Source: Ipomoea triloba (taxonomy: Eukaryota > Streptophyta > Magnoliopsida > Solanales > Convolvulaceae). Taken from it: DNA of 64,000 nt. Shown here one piece after another: positions 1-10,577 of this stretch. The DNA lies in contig NC_044920.1 in the NCBI RefSeq assembly GCF_003576645.1, positions 17,042,990 to 17,106,989 of the forward strand. The letters are read 5' to 3'. Position 1 is the first letter of the stretch; each line of letters starts with the position of its first letter. The notes under the pieces are model-generated. The model did no database searches and was not told where the DNA came from. It saw nothing but the letters and a program-made list of their open reading frames with translations. The position numbers and the translations under genes are program-made.

Positions 1-1119
1 GTTAGTCCAAACGATTGATTATCCAAAGGAAATGTGGAAATGAGTTTCGGGAATGAACTCGGGAGTCACGGTATCAATACCAAGTGACGTCACACTTGGA
101 CTCTCAATCCTCATTCGGTTGAGGCATTTTATCAAACACCTTGTCTACCACTCCTCTCGGACCTCTTCCTTTCGGACTAAGGGCGGAGATGTGGGTGAGT
201 TGGACTCGTGAGAGGCCGCTATCGCGCACACACTCACTTTCCTAGAGTCTACTATCTATCCCGGAAATAAAAGCAAAGCACAAAGAACTTCAACCACACA
301 AGACTAAACCCACTTCATCATTTTCACATTCATATGACAAAATTCAAGCATCAATCATAAGATCTAACATGGGGCACACACACCCCTCAACTAATATACT
401 CAAACATTATCAAATCAAAGATCAAACAAAGAAAAATAACCAAAACAATAGATTAAAGTCACAATCTTTCAAGAACAAAAGTTTAGTAATATACATAGGG
501 AACTATTGAGCTACTCCATCTTCCTCTTCATCCTTCATCTTCAATTTCTAGGAAACTAATCTAATCTAATCTAATCTAAGGAGAGGAATTGAGGATTTCC
601 CCCAACGGGGAGAAAACAAAAGGAACATTAGGTCTAAGAATGGGAGGGTTGTTCTGAAAAATCCCATCAAGGCCCTTAAATAGCCTCCGAAATTTCGCCC
701 TAAAAATTTCTGCGATGTGTCGCGTCCACGCAGGTCACCACGCGTGTGGGCGTGCGTGGCAGCATTCCAGTACGCAACCACGCATGTCACCACGAGTGTG
801 GGCGTTCGTGGACATGAAATTTTCTTTTGTTGTCCTCTTCTAAGTTGTAGCTCTCGACGATGCGGTTCCATAGCAACTTGCCTCGCCTCATTCGGACATT
901 CCTAGCTCCGGTTACACCTGTTTTACTGAAGTGTCGCCGGAATGCCCTGCGAAATTTTAGATTTGTGCAAATTATATAGAAACACATGCAATTAGTCCCT
1001 AGACCTATAGTCAATGAAATTGTCCTAATCTAAAAAGTTTTTAGGCCTAATGGACATCTAATACAGCATATTTCACACCTAAATTACCCCTCAAACACGG
1101 CTACTTTTGGCACTTATCA
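1..1119 (-). mobile_element. Partial LTR of a Gypsy-like retrotransposon, cut by the window edge
   Basis: Read on the minus strand the stretch starts TGATAAGTGCC at 1119, a start often seen in plant Gypsy (Athila/Tat-like) LTRs. It runs through a TATA-like ATTTAAG (about 673-679) and continues past the window edge. No protein is encoded. A GC-rich pair of imperfect copies of a 'cacgc..gtgtgggcg' unit lies at 725-815. The family assignment rests on the end sequence and promoter layout only; the other end and any target duplication are outside the window. Confidence 0.4.
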
Positions 1120-1932
1120 ACGACCAAAGAAAGTGGGAGACTTATGATGGGGACATGGGACCCCGGGGGCCCATTTTATGGGATAAGTCTTGGCCCAACT
1201 GCCCAAGTGGGGGTGGTGAAAGAGGTTAAAGAGGTATGCCTAAACCTTGTTGGACTAGAAGGACACGGTGGCTCAAAAAGGGTTGGAAGGAGGGGTGCAA
1301 GGCTTGGAAGGAGGAGTGAAAGGCAAGGAGGATAGGTGTGCAAGGTGGAAAACCCACCGGTGCAAAGTGGAGGAGGGAGGCGCCGGGCCACCGCCGATAC
1401 GTAGGAGGGGCGCCGGACGGCGCGCTGGCTGCCCAGGGCTAAGGCGTCCTAGGCACCCGGGCGCCCAGCGGGCACGGGCACGATAGTGCGCGCTCGGGGG
1501 CACGCAGGGAACTCTGGCATGTGGTGTTTTGGTGATTGGTTGCGTAGTTGGGATGGTTGCACGACGAGAAGACGTCTGACGTGTGTCTGGTGAGAGTTGA
1601 CACCATTTTGGGCCGGTACCTTAGCTTGGGCTTGTACAAATTTCCGTTGGGCCTCACGCCCCCAATAATAAAAGCATTATTTTTCTATCACGTTCTATAT
1701 TGTTATATGGTGGACCTGGTCGCAACAAAATTATCAAAGATGATTCCAGAATTTCCTATACATCTATTTATATTTCAAAATAACTTTAAATACATGTTAC
1801 TTCCCATTAAAAGTCGTTCGAGTTATTTACAAAAAGATCACTATTTTTTAAATTTTTTTTTAATCCATTAATCTTTTCCAGATGTATTTCCTAGTTACAT
1901 TCTTTCCTAATTCCTAGGCAGCATTTCTCAAT

Positions 1933-1934
<2 letters not shown>
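1120..1934. other. No gene recognised; GC-rich block
   Basis: The interval holds a strongly GC-rich patch (about 1370-1510) with short repeats of the type gcgccgg/gggcgcc, then ordinary AT-rich DNA. Its short open frames have no recognisable domains. It may be LTR or other repeat remnant, but no boundary or target duplication was found. Confidence 0.3.

Positions 1935-1964
<30 letters not shown>
1935..1964. repeat. (AT)n microsatellite
   Basis: About 30 bases of uninterrupted AT repeat directly abutting the left end of the inverted-repeat element that follows. Confidence 0.95.
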
Positions 1965-1972
<8 letters not shown>

Positions 1973-2410
1973 GTTCCAATGAGATCACTTGTTTAGGTAA
2001 TTAAGATCGTGAGATCAGATCTTGTGCATAATATTTTGTTTTTTAATATAATGGTCTTGATTGATTGACACACACACTCTGTTTGCACACATTTAATCAC
2101 CGTTCGCACACACTTCAACTTGGAATCTTAATCAATCTAAACCGTTAAAATATTTTGAGATCAAATCTTATACATCAATCTAAACAATTTTAATGGTCTA
2201 GATTGTTTGACACACCCACTCCGTTCGCACACAATTTAATCACTGTTCACACACATTTAATCACCGTTCGCACACACTTAATCACCGTTTGCACATACTT
2301 TAACTTAGAATCATAAATCAATCTAGACCATTAAATTATTACGTAGATGCACAAGTTTTGATCTCACGATCTTATTTAAACAAGTGATCTCATATTATTT
2401 TTGCCCTCAT
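1965..2410. mobile_element. Non-coding terminal-inverted-repeat element next to an (AT)n tract
   Basis: The two ends are inverted copies: GAGATCACTTGTTTA at 1981-1995 faces its complement at 2377-2391, and GATCGTGAGATC at 2005-2016 faces GATCTCACGATC at 2360-2371. Between them are several copies of a word like 'caccgttcgcacacactta' (about 2098-2290). It encodes nothing. The junction with the microsatellite recalls microsatellite-seeking MITEs such as rice Micron. No clean target duplication is visible because the left flank is simple repeat. Confidence 0.75.
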
Positions 2411-2612
2411 GGACAGCTCAACTGATCACAAAGATAAAAGTTTTGGGAGAAGAGAGCAGAAATCGGCTCTTTTAGAACAAAGAAAGTACGTACCAAAACG
2501 TATAATTTGCCAAGCATGGACCATAAACGTGCCAAATGTACTGTACTACAGAGAATGAATGCAAAACGACAGTACGTACTCAATTTTGTAACTCGGCATC
2601 TTCAATTTCATT

Positions 2613-3380
2613 TAGACTTGACAATTCGTGTATACGGATTCGTTAACGGGTCGACACGAACATGATAAGGCACGGACACAACACGCTAAGGTTAACGGGT
2701 TCAAATTTTTAACACGAACACGATTTGTTAACGGGTTAAGCGGGTTGACACGATAGACACGTTTTGTTAACAGATTTCGTGTCGTATCGACATGATATGA
2801 CTCGTAACCCGTTTAAACCGGCTAAACCTATTAATATATTAAAAATTTAAAATTAAGTTATATATTAAAAAAATAAAATAAAACCTATAATTCAATCCAT
2901 CAAACAAACTAAAAAAATATTCAATTTATAACATTCATAAAATGATAACATAACATCCATAAATCATAATTAAAGAATTTCATACTAGTTTTTAAAATAA
3001 AATTGAACACAATAAAAATTCAAATTTCAGATAATTGAACATTAATAATAGGTATAGGATCATGGCCTAATGTAGTAAATTCACCTTAGTCATGTTCATG
3101 ATATCTTTTGTAATCTCATTCATGACAATGGTTCTTAGCGGGTTGTAAACAAGTTTGTGTAAACGGGTTCGTGTAAATAGATTAACATGATAATATTAAC
3201 AGGTTAAACAAGTTCTTAATAGGTTTAACGGGTTGACCCGTTAAGACACGAAACATAACGGGTCCTTAACGAGTTAATCTGTTAACGACCCGAGACACAT
3301 TAAGGCTAAACACTAACCCGTTATTTTCGTGTCCGGTTTCGTGTCGTGTTAATGGGTGGTGTCCATAATTTCCAGTTCTA
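2613..3380. mobile_element. hAT-type MITE with 8-bp target duplication
   Basis: The element of 768 bp is flanked by identical 8-bp duplications ATTTCATT (2605-2612 and 3381-3388). Its ends are imperfect inverted repeats (TAGACTTGACAATT against TAGAACTGGAAATT). Both subterminal regions carry many copies of a word like TTAACGGGTT in both orientations, while the middle (about 2820-3100) is AT-rich. An 8-bp duplication plus subterminal repeats fits the hAT superfamily, whose transposases bind such repeats. No transposase is encoded. Confidence 0.82.
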
Positions 3381-3388
3381 ATTTCATT

Positions 3389-3953
3389 CAAATATTTTGG
3401 AGGAAAAAGGAAGTTGGTGGTATTAGCAATTATAGTAAATGATTATGTTCCTTTCTCATTGATCCCTTTTATGCCTAATTGATGATTGAGGCTTATAATT
3501 TGGCTTAATTACCTCCGTTTCTCTATCACTTTATGCAGACAATCACTTGAACATGTTTTACCACGTACTCAAATATTTAAGTTGTGATTTTGATTTTGCA
3601 TGTCTCAGTTGTACTTAATTCTTTTTAAATAAAGTTTTCTATTAAAATTTTGCAAATGAAGTAACAAGTATCAGACAACTTCTTATATATATGAAGTACT
3701 AGTTAATTAAACACCGAACATTGTGTAATTAAATAAATATTTAATACGAAAAAAACTAGCAAAATTATAAAGATATAAGAACAATAAAAATAATATAATC
3801 AATATATCAAGAGTAAAGAAAAAAAATGTAAAATCATAAAAAAATGTAAACACAATTTCGAAAATGTCATTGTCATTGATTATACCAAAACATTTTCTAT
3901 TTCAGTTAAAATTAATGTTGTTTTGATTTTTATATAATTTTAAATAATAGTTT
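3389..3953. other. AT-rich interval, no feature recognised
   Basis: AT-rich DNA without an open frame of note or a clear repeat boundary. Confidence 0.5.
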
Positions 3954-4087
3954 GATGCCAAAGACCTTGTGGTCAAGTGGCATCTGGTGTCCCGGTTAAT
4001 ACTTCCACATGGATGATAGGAGTGGGTTTGAGCATCAGTGGAGGCAACTGTTGACTCGTTGTGCTTCAGTAGAAAGTAGCTATACAA
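3954..4087 (+). mobile_element. tRNA-derived SINE
   Basis: The stretch opens with a CCAAAGACCTTGTGG motif shared with the copy at 29314. It carries an RNA polymerase III A-box-like TGGTCAAGTGG (3970-3980) and a B-box-like GGTTTGAGCATC (4025-4036), spaced as in tRNA-derived SINEs. The second copy in this window has a target duplication, which supports the call. For this copy the tail and duplication are not clear, so the right end is approximate. Confidence 0.7.
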
Positions 4088-4820
4088 TACTACATAGCAA
4101 CTCGATCATTAGTGTTGCATTACCCTAACCCAAAAATACGATTTACCTTTAAAATGAACAACTATGATGTAGTCCAAAAATATTACGGGGTAGTTTCCCG
4201 CTTCAATTTATTGAGTTATTTGAATGTCTTCTTTTTCAATAAATTCTCCCCAAGTAGTTAATATGATTATCTTCAAATTATTTCTTTTAAAATATTTTCC
4301 ATGTTATTAAAAATGACAGTATAAATAAATACTATTTTTTCGTTTGAATTTTTCTAAGTTTTTTTTTAATTATCTTTCGGGTAGCATTGTCATTGTCTTT
4401 ATCTTCAATACTTGTTTTTTTTTTTTAATTTATTTTTGGTATTTGGTAATGTGTCATTTGCAATTGAGTTATTGTGGTAGTATAAAGGGCAACGTTATGC
4501 AATGAGATTATGATGTAGGAAGTTGTGAATTTGTCTCGTTGTATTTGTATATATGACTGAGACCTTAGTTGTACTATGAACTCTTGATCTTGCAAGCGCT
4601 TATTGATATTTGGCAGTGATAATTTCTCCCCCTACATGTTTCATGTGCTGTGAGATGTGTGTTGTACATTCTCATGTGAAAGTATTGAACAAAATATTAA
4701 TATTTATTATATTTGTAGAAGGTTAAATGAGTAATACATTTTGTTCTAGTTTCATAACTTATTTACTTGATAGTAACAACAATAACACTGCAGGTAGTCT
4801 GAATACTAATGCTGCAATAT
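4088..4820. other. AT-rich interval with a dispersed repeat copy
   Basis: No gene is seen. The part at 4203-4308 is repeated in direct orientation at 22123-22234, sharing the word TCAATTTATTGAGTTATTTG and several shorter blocks. Confidence 0.5.
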
Positions 4821-5076
4821 TGATAGGGTATATACTCCGGGTATACCGCCCTACGAATACTATACGTATGCCCAGCGTAGTGTACGGTTATTAGCCCTAT
4901 AAAAGGAACTTGTGTTCTTCATGATAGGGGCTTTTTGGCCCTCTTCACTTTCTCTCTCTAAACAAGACCCAAGACTCTAATCGCAACTTTGTTGGAGAAC
5001 AATAAATAAAAGAGATGATTTAGCCTAAATTCTCCCATTGATCTTATACTTTACATACATTGCTAAATACATGAGT
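4821..5076 (+). repeat. 5' LTR of the large non-coding element
   Basis: It starts TGATAGGGTATATAC and matches 19161-19421 almost base for base after the first 12 bases, including the core 'ataggggctttttggccctc' and the end 'gctaaatacatgagta'. The downstream copy carries a small insertion near 19300. Confidence 0.75.
4898..4905 (+). promoter_or_regulatory. TATA box of the 5' LTR
   Basis: TATAAAAG lies in the middle of the LTR and is conserved in the 3' copy at 19226-19233, which fixes the element's direction as plus. Confidence 0.6.
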
Positions 5077-5627
5077 ACTTTGTGTTTTTTCTTGATTTTT
5101 GCCTGATCTACAACCTACGGAGAAAGGTCTATTTGGGAGGTGATTTGCCCGTTTTCTTTCCCTGAGGCTGTGATGATTTCTTCTCTGTTGGAGATTTCTA
5201 CGGGATCCTTGTTTCTAAGTGAAGTACTTTCAGAGAGCATTTACTCTTAGAGTCTTAGGATACCAAATCCTAGCCAGAAAAGAAGCATGCAGAAGGGTGA
5301 TAGCCAGCATACACCACCACTCGCATCACCCCCAGAAATTTTAGCTCCATCACCCAAATGAAAAAGTTTAATCTGTAAAAAAAGAAGGAATTATTTAGGT
5401 AATTTCTGGAAAATTCCCAGAACACACTCACTTCCCTCTTTGATTTCCTCGCATCAAGCTTATACAATTTCATGGCCACAGCAGCCTAAGGCTATTTTCC
5501 TATAAGGAGAAATTTAATATGCAAAGTATTGACAAGAACACAACCAGTATGGGATTCACCTTCGAGGGTCTTCAATAACATGCAGAAAGCCTGCCAGCTT
5601 CCAAGAACTCATTCTTGTCGTATTCAT
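5077..5627 (+). other. Internal 5' part of the large non-coding element
   Basis: This is the leader-like region between the 5' LTR and the nested copia insertion. No tRNA primer-binding site is recognisable and no open frame looks coding. Bases 5623-5627 (TTCAT) are the left target duplication of the copia element. Confidence 0.5.
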
Positions 5628-5860
5628 TGTTGGAAGAATCAACTCAAGATTCAGAAGACAGAAGCTAGCTGAACTTTTTCCATAAAGCCTTAAGGGCATT
5701 TTTGCACTTTCACCTTTTCAGTCTGTTATAATCGTTTCCTTCTTGTATATAAACATAACTTCCTTCTTCTTCAACGCATGAAATACAGTATCCATTTTTA
5801 TAGTTTTCAGACTCAAACTTTACAGCATCTTGTTATTCTGTTATGAACTGATTTCCATCA
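5628..5860 (+). repeat. 5' LTR of copia element
   Basis: TGTTGGAAGAATCAACTC to GATTTCCATCA, 233 bp, followed at once by the primer-binding site. It is longer than the 3' LTR because of an extra TTC in a TTC run. Confidence 0.95.
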
Positions 5861-7857
5861 TGGTATCAGAGCTTCATCGAAGCTATGCCGCAGCGGTATT
5901 GGCCGAAAACGATGAAGGTTTCTCTTTCGAAGGACAAGCAGCAGGTGCTTCGAATCCGAATCAAGCTTCGAATCAGAATCAGAATCCAACTCAACGCACT
6001 AATGAGTTCGACGATCCGCTATACCTACACATCACGGAGAATCCAAATCTTATTCTGGTCTCCCCACCGCTGTCAGAAATCAACTACAACTCCTGGAGCC
6101 GAGCGATGAAAATAGCGCTCGAAGTTAAGAACAAATACGGTTTCGCTGATGGAAGTATCGCGAGACCAGAGGAAACTGATCCAAAATTCGCAGTCTGGAA
6201 AAGATGCAACAATATTGTGTGTTCATGGATCTACAAGTCACTCAGTCCGACGATCGCAGAAGGAGTCCTTTATTTTGATGTCGCAGCAGACATATGGAAT
6301 GTTCTTAGGCAGAGATATTCTCAAGTTGACCCCCATCGGATTGCTGAATTGCAGAATGAAATATATAGATGCTCACAAGGTAATCAATCCATCAATGAAT
6401 ATTTTACTAAGAGCAATGCGTTATGGATGCAGTTGAATGCTATAAGACCTATTCCTGCTTGTGAGTGTATACCTAATGGATCTTGTACCCTAGTAAGCAA
6501 GATCCAAAAGGAGAAAGAAGAGGATCATATTATCAGATTCTTGGAGGGTCTGAATGAGGAATATGAGAATATTAAATCAGGAATCCTGATCATGGAACCT
6601 ATTCCTACTATGGAAAAGGTGTTGAATATGACTTTAAAGATGGAAAGAAAGCTTAAGAACTCAATCTATGCAAAAGGCAGTGATCTTGCTCAGACTAATG
6701 CAGTACAGAATTACACAGAAGAACAGTCTGTAGTGGCAGCATCCAATTCATACAATAAAAAGAGGTTCAATCCTAATCCAGGGAAGAATGTTCCCAAGTG
6801 CACTTACTGTGGTATGCAAGGTCACACTATTGAGAAGTGTTACAAGAAACATGGCTATCCTGCTGGATGGGTAGCTGGCTATAAATCTAAAGGAAGGCAG
6901 TTCCAAGAAATACAGCAGAATTCCAACAGTTATGCCTCTGTTAATCATATTGGTGATGTTGGACTCTCCACTGAACAACTCCAAAAACTCATGACATTGT
7001 TGCAAGGTCAAGGTAGTCAGGCTTCCTCCAGTGCTGTTGTGGCAGTCACCAATACTAGGCTCAGACCTGACTTCAAGTACTCAACAGAAAATGATCACAA
7101 TGAAGGCAGGTCTATCCCTAAACTTTCTGTTAATGCTGTCCTAAATCTTTCAGATATTTGGATCTTAGACTCAGGGGCAACTGATCATATAGTATGCTCC
7201 TTAGAATACTTTGATGTCTATACTGCTGTTCATGGATTATTGGTAAAGTTACCAAATGGTGATAAAGTGGAAGTCACTCACATAGGTCAGGTTAAACTGC
7301 ACATGGACATAATCTTGCAGAATGTGTTGCTTATTCCATCTTTTACTTTTAATATCATATCTGCTAGCAAACTGTTGAGACAATCCAATTGTGAAATTAT
7401 TGTGAGGGCTGATTCTTGTACCCTTCAGGGGCAGTTTGGAATAATGGATGGTTTTGCTAGTGAGAAAGATGGATTGTACCTGATCACCAAGCCTCCCACC
7501 AAGAAGAGAATAAATTGCCCTAATTCTAGTAGTTCAAATTCTGTATGCAGTAGCCTTTCCACAGAGTTATGGCACACTAGATTAGGACATTTCCCTGTAA
7601 ATAAGATGAGTTTGTTGAAAGGAATAAAACTTGTTCTTCCTCAGAAATGCAGTTATGATTTTGTGTGTGACACTTGCCACTTTGCTAAACAAAGGAGATC
7701 TAATTTCCCCACTAGCACAACTACAACAGACATAATTTTTGATTTAATCCATATGGATGTGTGGGGACCTTTTTCAGTAGCCTCTATGAGAGGGGAGCAC
7801 TATTTTCTCACAATTATAGATGAGAGCACAGTAAGTTCACATGGTTACACCTTATGA
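5860..7857 (+). CDS. Copia gag-protease-integrase N-terminal half (frame-broken polyprotein)
   Basis: This is the first part of the polyprotein that makes the capsid, the aspartic protease and the start of integrase. In order: a Gag N-terminal domain of the copia type (about 6010-6700), a CCHC zinc knuckle C-x2-C-x4-H-x4-C at 6799-6840, protease active site Asp-Ser-Gly-Ala at 7168-7179, the GAG-pre-integrase zinc-binding region (about 7560-7700), and the first catalytic Asp of integrase at 7756-7758. The open frame extends upstream to 5830 inside the LTR, but the ATG at 5860, overlapping the primer site, is the likely start. The frame ends at a TGA (7855-7857) in the integrase core because of a small indel at about 7830. 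The remainder continues in another frame. Confidence 0.9.
   Translation: MVSELHRSYAAAVLAENDEGFSFEGQAAGASNPNQASNQNQNPTQRTNEFDDPLYLHITENPNLILVSPPLSEINYNSWSRAMKIALEVKNKYGFADGSIARPEETDPKFAVWKRCNNIVCSWIYKSLSPTIAEGVLYFDVAADIWNVLRQRYSQVDPHRIAELQNEIYRCSQGNQSINEYFTKSNALWMQLNAIRPIPACECIPNGSCTLVSKIQKEKEEDHIIRFLEGLNEEYENIKSGILIMEPIPTMEKVLNMTLKMERKLKNSIYAKGSDLAQTNAVQNYTEEQSVVAASNSYNKKRFNPNPGKNVPKCTYCGMQGHTIEKCYKKHGYPAGWVAGYKSKGRQFQEIQQNSNSYASVNHIGDVGLSTEQLQKLMTLLQGQGSQASSSAVVAVTNTRLRPDFKYSTENDHNEGRSIPKLSVNAVLNLSDIWILDSGATDHIVCSLEYFDVYTAVHGLLVKLPNGDKVEVTHIGQVKLHMDIILQNVLLIPSFTFNIISASKLLRQSNCEIIVRADSCTLQGQFGIMDGFASEKDGLYLITKPPTKKRINCPNSSSSNSVCSSLSTELWHTRLGHFPVNKMSLLKGIKLVLPQKCSYDFVCDTCHFAKQRRSNFPTSTTTTDIIFDLIHMDVWGPFSVASMRGEHYFLTIIDESTVSSHGYTL
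5861..5872 (+). promoter_or_regulatory. Primer-binding site (initiator Met tRNA)
   Basis: TGGTATCAGAGC directly follows the LTR and is the standard plant copia primer site. The ATG at 5860-5862 spans the LTR/primer-site junction and is the first in-frame start for gag. Confidence 0.92.
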
Positions 7858-10577
7858 GACACAAATCAGAAGTGCAGTCCATTTTTCAGAATTTCTATAA
7901 CTATGTGTTCACTCAGTTTAATATCAAGATCAAAGTAGTCAGAACAGATAATGGTGGAGAGTTTATGCTAAGTAACTTCTTTAATAGCAAAGGGATTGTA
8001 CATCAAAGAACCTGTGTTTATACACCCCAACAGAATGGAGTGGCTGAGAGAAAACATCAGCATATATTAAACATTGCTAGAGCCTTAAAATTTCAATCTG
8101 GGGTGACAGATGAATTCTGGGGTCATTGTGTTCTTCATGCTTCCTTCTTGATTAACAGATTACCTACTGAGGTCCTCCTTGGAAACAGCCCTTATCAGAT
8201 TCTATATGGCAAGGATGTTGATTATAATCAGCTAAGACCTTTTGGCTGTTTATGCTTTGCTGGAACTGTTGCACAAGGGAGGAATAAGATGCAGGCAAGG
8301 GCTAGAAAATGCATTTTTCTAGGGTTCCCAGCCACTGTTAAGGGCTACATTGTGTATGACTTGAATGATAAGAGCACTTTTGTGTCAAGAGATGTTCACT
8401 TCTATGAACAAACTTTCCCACTTCAGATCAGAAAAGAAAGCTCAGGTTTTAAGCATAATGATGTCAGATCAAAAATGGGTAATCCATCTCTTCCCTTGAT
8501 TCCTATTGATACAGAAGTTGGTTCTTGGGAATCTTCAAGACAGCCAACCAGCCTAAGAAATCAGGATCAGCACCATCACAATGATGGAGCAGTAAGAACA
8601 AGTGGTCACATTGATCACTCACCAATCTGTTTTGATGAACAACCAAGCTCCAGTCCAGGTGATCACATACAGCAGTCATCTTCTGAGGATAATCCATCAG
8701 AAAACAACACTGAGCAGTCACAACCTGAAGGCCCCTTAACAGATGATTGCATTGACCTACCACAGCCCAGGAGGTCAACAAGAACAAGGGTTATGCCCAA
8801 CAGGTTGCAGGATTATATTTGTCACTCCACAAAGATAATTCCTAATGATGGCAGAACCTCCCCACACTCCATCACTAAGGTAATCTCCTATGATCAATTG
8901 CCTCTCAATCATAGGATTTGTGCTGCCTCTATAGTCTCCATGCCTGAACCTCAATCATATAAGGAGGCTGTCAAAAGTGAGGAATGGAGACAAGCTATGA
9001 ATACAGAAATAGAAGCTTTAAATCAGAATGATACATGGCTTCTGACAGACTTACCAGCAGGAAAAACTCCCATTGGTTGTAAATGGGTTTACAAGATCAA
9101 ACATAGGGCTGATGGATCTATTGAAAGGTACAAGGCTAGGTTGGTGGCCAAGGGATATACACAACAACTAGGGGTGGATTACATTGAGACTTTCTCCCCT
9201 GTGGCAAGAATGACAACCATTAAATCCTTCCTGGCAGTAGCTATTGCAAAAGGCTGGGACATCCAACAACTTGACATCAACAATGCTTTCTTGCATGGAG
9301 ACCTAGAGGAAGAGGTCTATATGGTTCTGCCCCCAGGGTTCCAAACAGATAAACCTGATCAAGTCTGCAAGTTGTTGAGGTCTTTGTATGGGCTGAAACA
9401 GGCAAGCAGACAATGGAATGCAAAACTGACAAAAGCTCTACAAGATAATGGCTTTAAGCAATCAGTTGCTGATCCTTCTCTATTCACCAAACAATCAGAG
9501 AAGTCATTCCTTACTCTTTTAGTATATGTTGATGACATCCTTGTTGCAGGCACAGATTCAAGTCAGATTAAGGCCCTCAAACAGCTGCTGGATAGATCCT
9601 TTAAAATCAAAGACCTTGGTAGTCTAAACTACTTTTTGGGCATTGAAGCTTTCAGAAATTCCAAGGGCCTCAACATCTGCCAAAGAAAATATGCCTTGGA
9701 AATCTTGCAGGAGAATGGATTCCTGGATTGTAAGCCCTCAAAAACACCATCTGTGCCAGGTCAGAAATTGAATAACTCAGAAGGTAATCTGCTTGCACAG
9801 CCTGAGGTTTTTAGAAGATTGGTTGGAAAGCTACTTTACCTAACCAACACCAGACCTGATATTGTACATGCTGTCCAGCAATTGAGCCAATTTGTGGATA
9901 AGCCAAGAGACATCCATCTGGTTGCAGCTCACAGGGTGCTTAGATACTTGAAAGCATCACCTGGAAAAGGTCTCTTCTATCCTGCAAATAACCAATTCAG
10001 GCTCCAAGGATTCTCTGATTCTGATTGTGCAAATAACCAATTCAGGCTCCAAGGATTCTCTGATTCTGATTGGGCTAACTGTACAGAAAGCAGGAAGTCC
10101 ATTACTGGTTATTGCATTTATCTTGGAGAATCTTTGATCTCTTGGAAAACAAAGAAACAAGCTACTGTTTCTAGATCTTCATCTGAGGCAGAGTATAGGG
10201 CATTGGCATCAACCACCTGTGAAATCCAATGGCTCATATATCTGCTGGCAGACCTTAATTCAGCAGTACACTACTCAGTACCTCTATTCTGTGACAATAA
10301 TTCTGCAGTAGCAATAGCTGAGAATCATGTCTTTCATGAGCGCACAAAGCATATAGAAATCGATTGCCATGTAGTCAAGCAAAAGGTTAATGAGGGAGTG
10401 ATCAAACTTCTGAGCATCAATTCTCACAATCAAGTGGCTGATGGCTTCACCAAAGCCTTGACCAAACCCATGTTTGATGCCTTCCATGCTAAGCTGGGCC
10501 TTCAAGACATTCATGCTCCAGCTTACGGGGGATGTTGGAAGAATCAACTCAAAATTCAGAAGACAGAAGCTAGCTGA
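7854..10577 (+). CDS. Copia integrase C-terminal part, reverse transcriptase and RNase H
   Basis: This is the second half of the polyprotein in a different frame. It holds the remaining integrase catalytic residues (Asp at 7947-7949, Glu at 8046-8048), a variable Ser/Pro/Gln-rich spacer (about 8400-8900), and an RVT_2-type reverse transcriptase from about 8980 with the catalytic Tyr-Val-Asp-Asp at 9525-9536. RNase H (about 9900-10500) follows. The last 14-15 codons run through the polypurine tract into the 3' LTR. The first ATG at 7854 overlaps the upstream stop as ATGA, but its place inside the integrase core shows that this is a frame break, not a designed start. RNase H carries a perfect 15-residue tandem duplication (9984-10073) that repeats the motif around the first catalytic Asp. 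Confidence 0.9.
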   Translation: MRHKSEVQSIFQNFYNYVFTQFNIKIKVVRTDNGGEFMLSNFFNSKGIVHQRTCVYTPQQNGVAERKHQHILNIARALKFQSGVTDEFWGHCVLHASFLINRLPTEVLLGNSPYQILYGKDVDYNQLRPFGCLCFAGTVAQGRNKMQARARKCIFLGFPATVKGYIVYDLNDKSTFVSRDVHFYEQTFPLQIRKESSGFKHNDVRSKMGNPSLPLIPIDTEVGSWESSRQPTSLRNQDQHHHNDGAVRTSGHIDHSPICFDEQPSSSPGDHIQQSSSEDNPSENNTEQSQPEGPLTDDCIDLPQPRRSTRTRVMPNRLQDYICHSTKIIPNDGRTSPHSITKVISYDQLPLNHRICAASIVSMPEPQSYKEAVKSEEWRQAMNTEIEALNQNDTWLLTDLPAGKTPIGCKWVYKIKHRADGSIERYKARLVAKGYTQQLGVDYIETFSPVARMTTIKSFLAVAIAKGWDIQQLDINNAFLHGDLEEEVYMVLPPGFQTDKPDQVCKLLRSLYGLKQASRQWNAKLTKALQDNGFKQSVADPSLFTKQSEKSFLTLLVYVDDILVAGTDSSQIKALKQLLDRSFKIKDLGSLNYFLGIEAFRNSKGLNICQRKYALEILQENGFLDCKPSKTPSVPGQKLNNSEGNLLAQPEVFRRLVGKLLYLTNTRPDIVHAVQQLSQFVDKPRDIHLVAAHRVLRYLKASPGKGLFYPANNQFRLQGFSDSDCANNQFRLQGFSDSDWANCTESRKSITGYCIYLGESLISWKTKKQATVSRSSSEAEYRALASTTCEIQWLIYLLADLNSAVHYSVPLFCDNNSAVAIAENHVFHERTKHIEIDCHVVKQKVNEGVIKLLSINSHNQVADGFTKALTKPMFDAFHAKLGLQDIHAPAYGGCWKNQLKIQKTEAS
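9984..10073 (+). repeat. 45-bp tandem duplication within RNase H
   Basis: Units 9984-10028 and 10029-10073 are identical apart from the last base. The length is a multiple of three, so the frame is kept and 15 residues including Phe-Ser-Asp-Ser-Asp are doubled. Confidence 0.95.
10521..10532 (+). promoter_or_regulatory. Polypurine tract of copia element
   Basis: GCTTACGGGGGA immediately precedes the 3' LTR, where plus-strand DNA synthesis would start. It lies within the coding frame of the polyprotein's end. Confidence 0.85.

Noticed and set aside
7854..7857. ATGA stop/start overlap between the two copia frames, as in coupled translation
   Set aside because: The overlap lies inside the integrase core between catalytic residues, so a separate product would split the enzyme; a small indel nearby explains it better.
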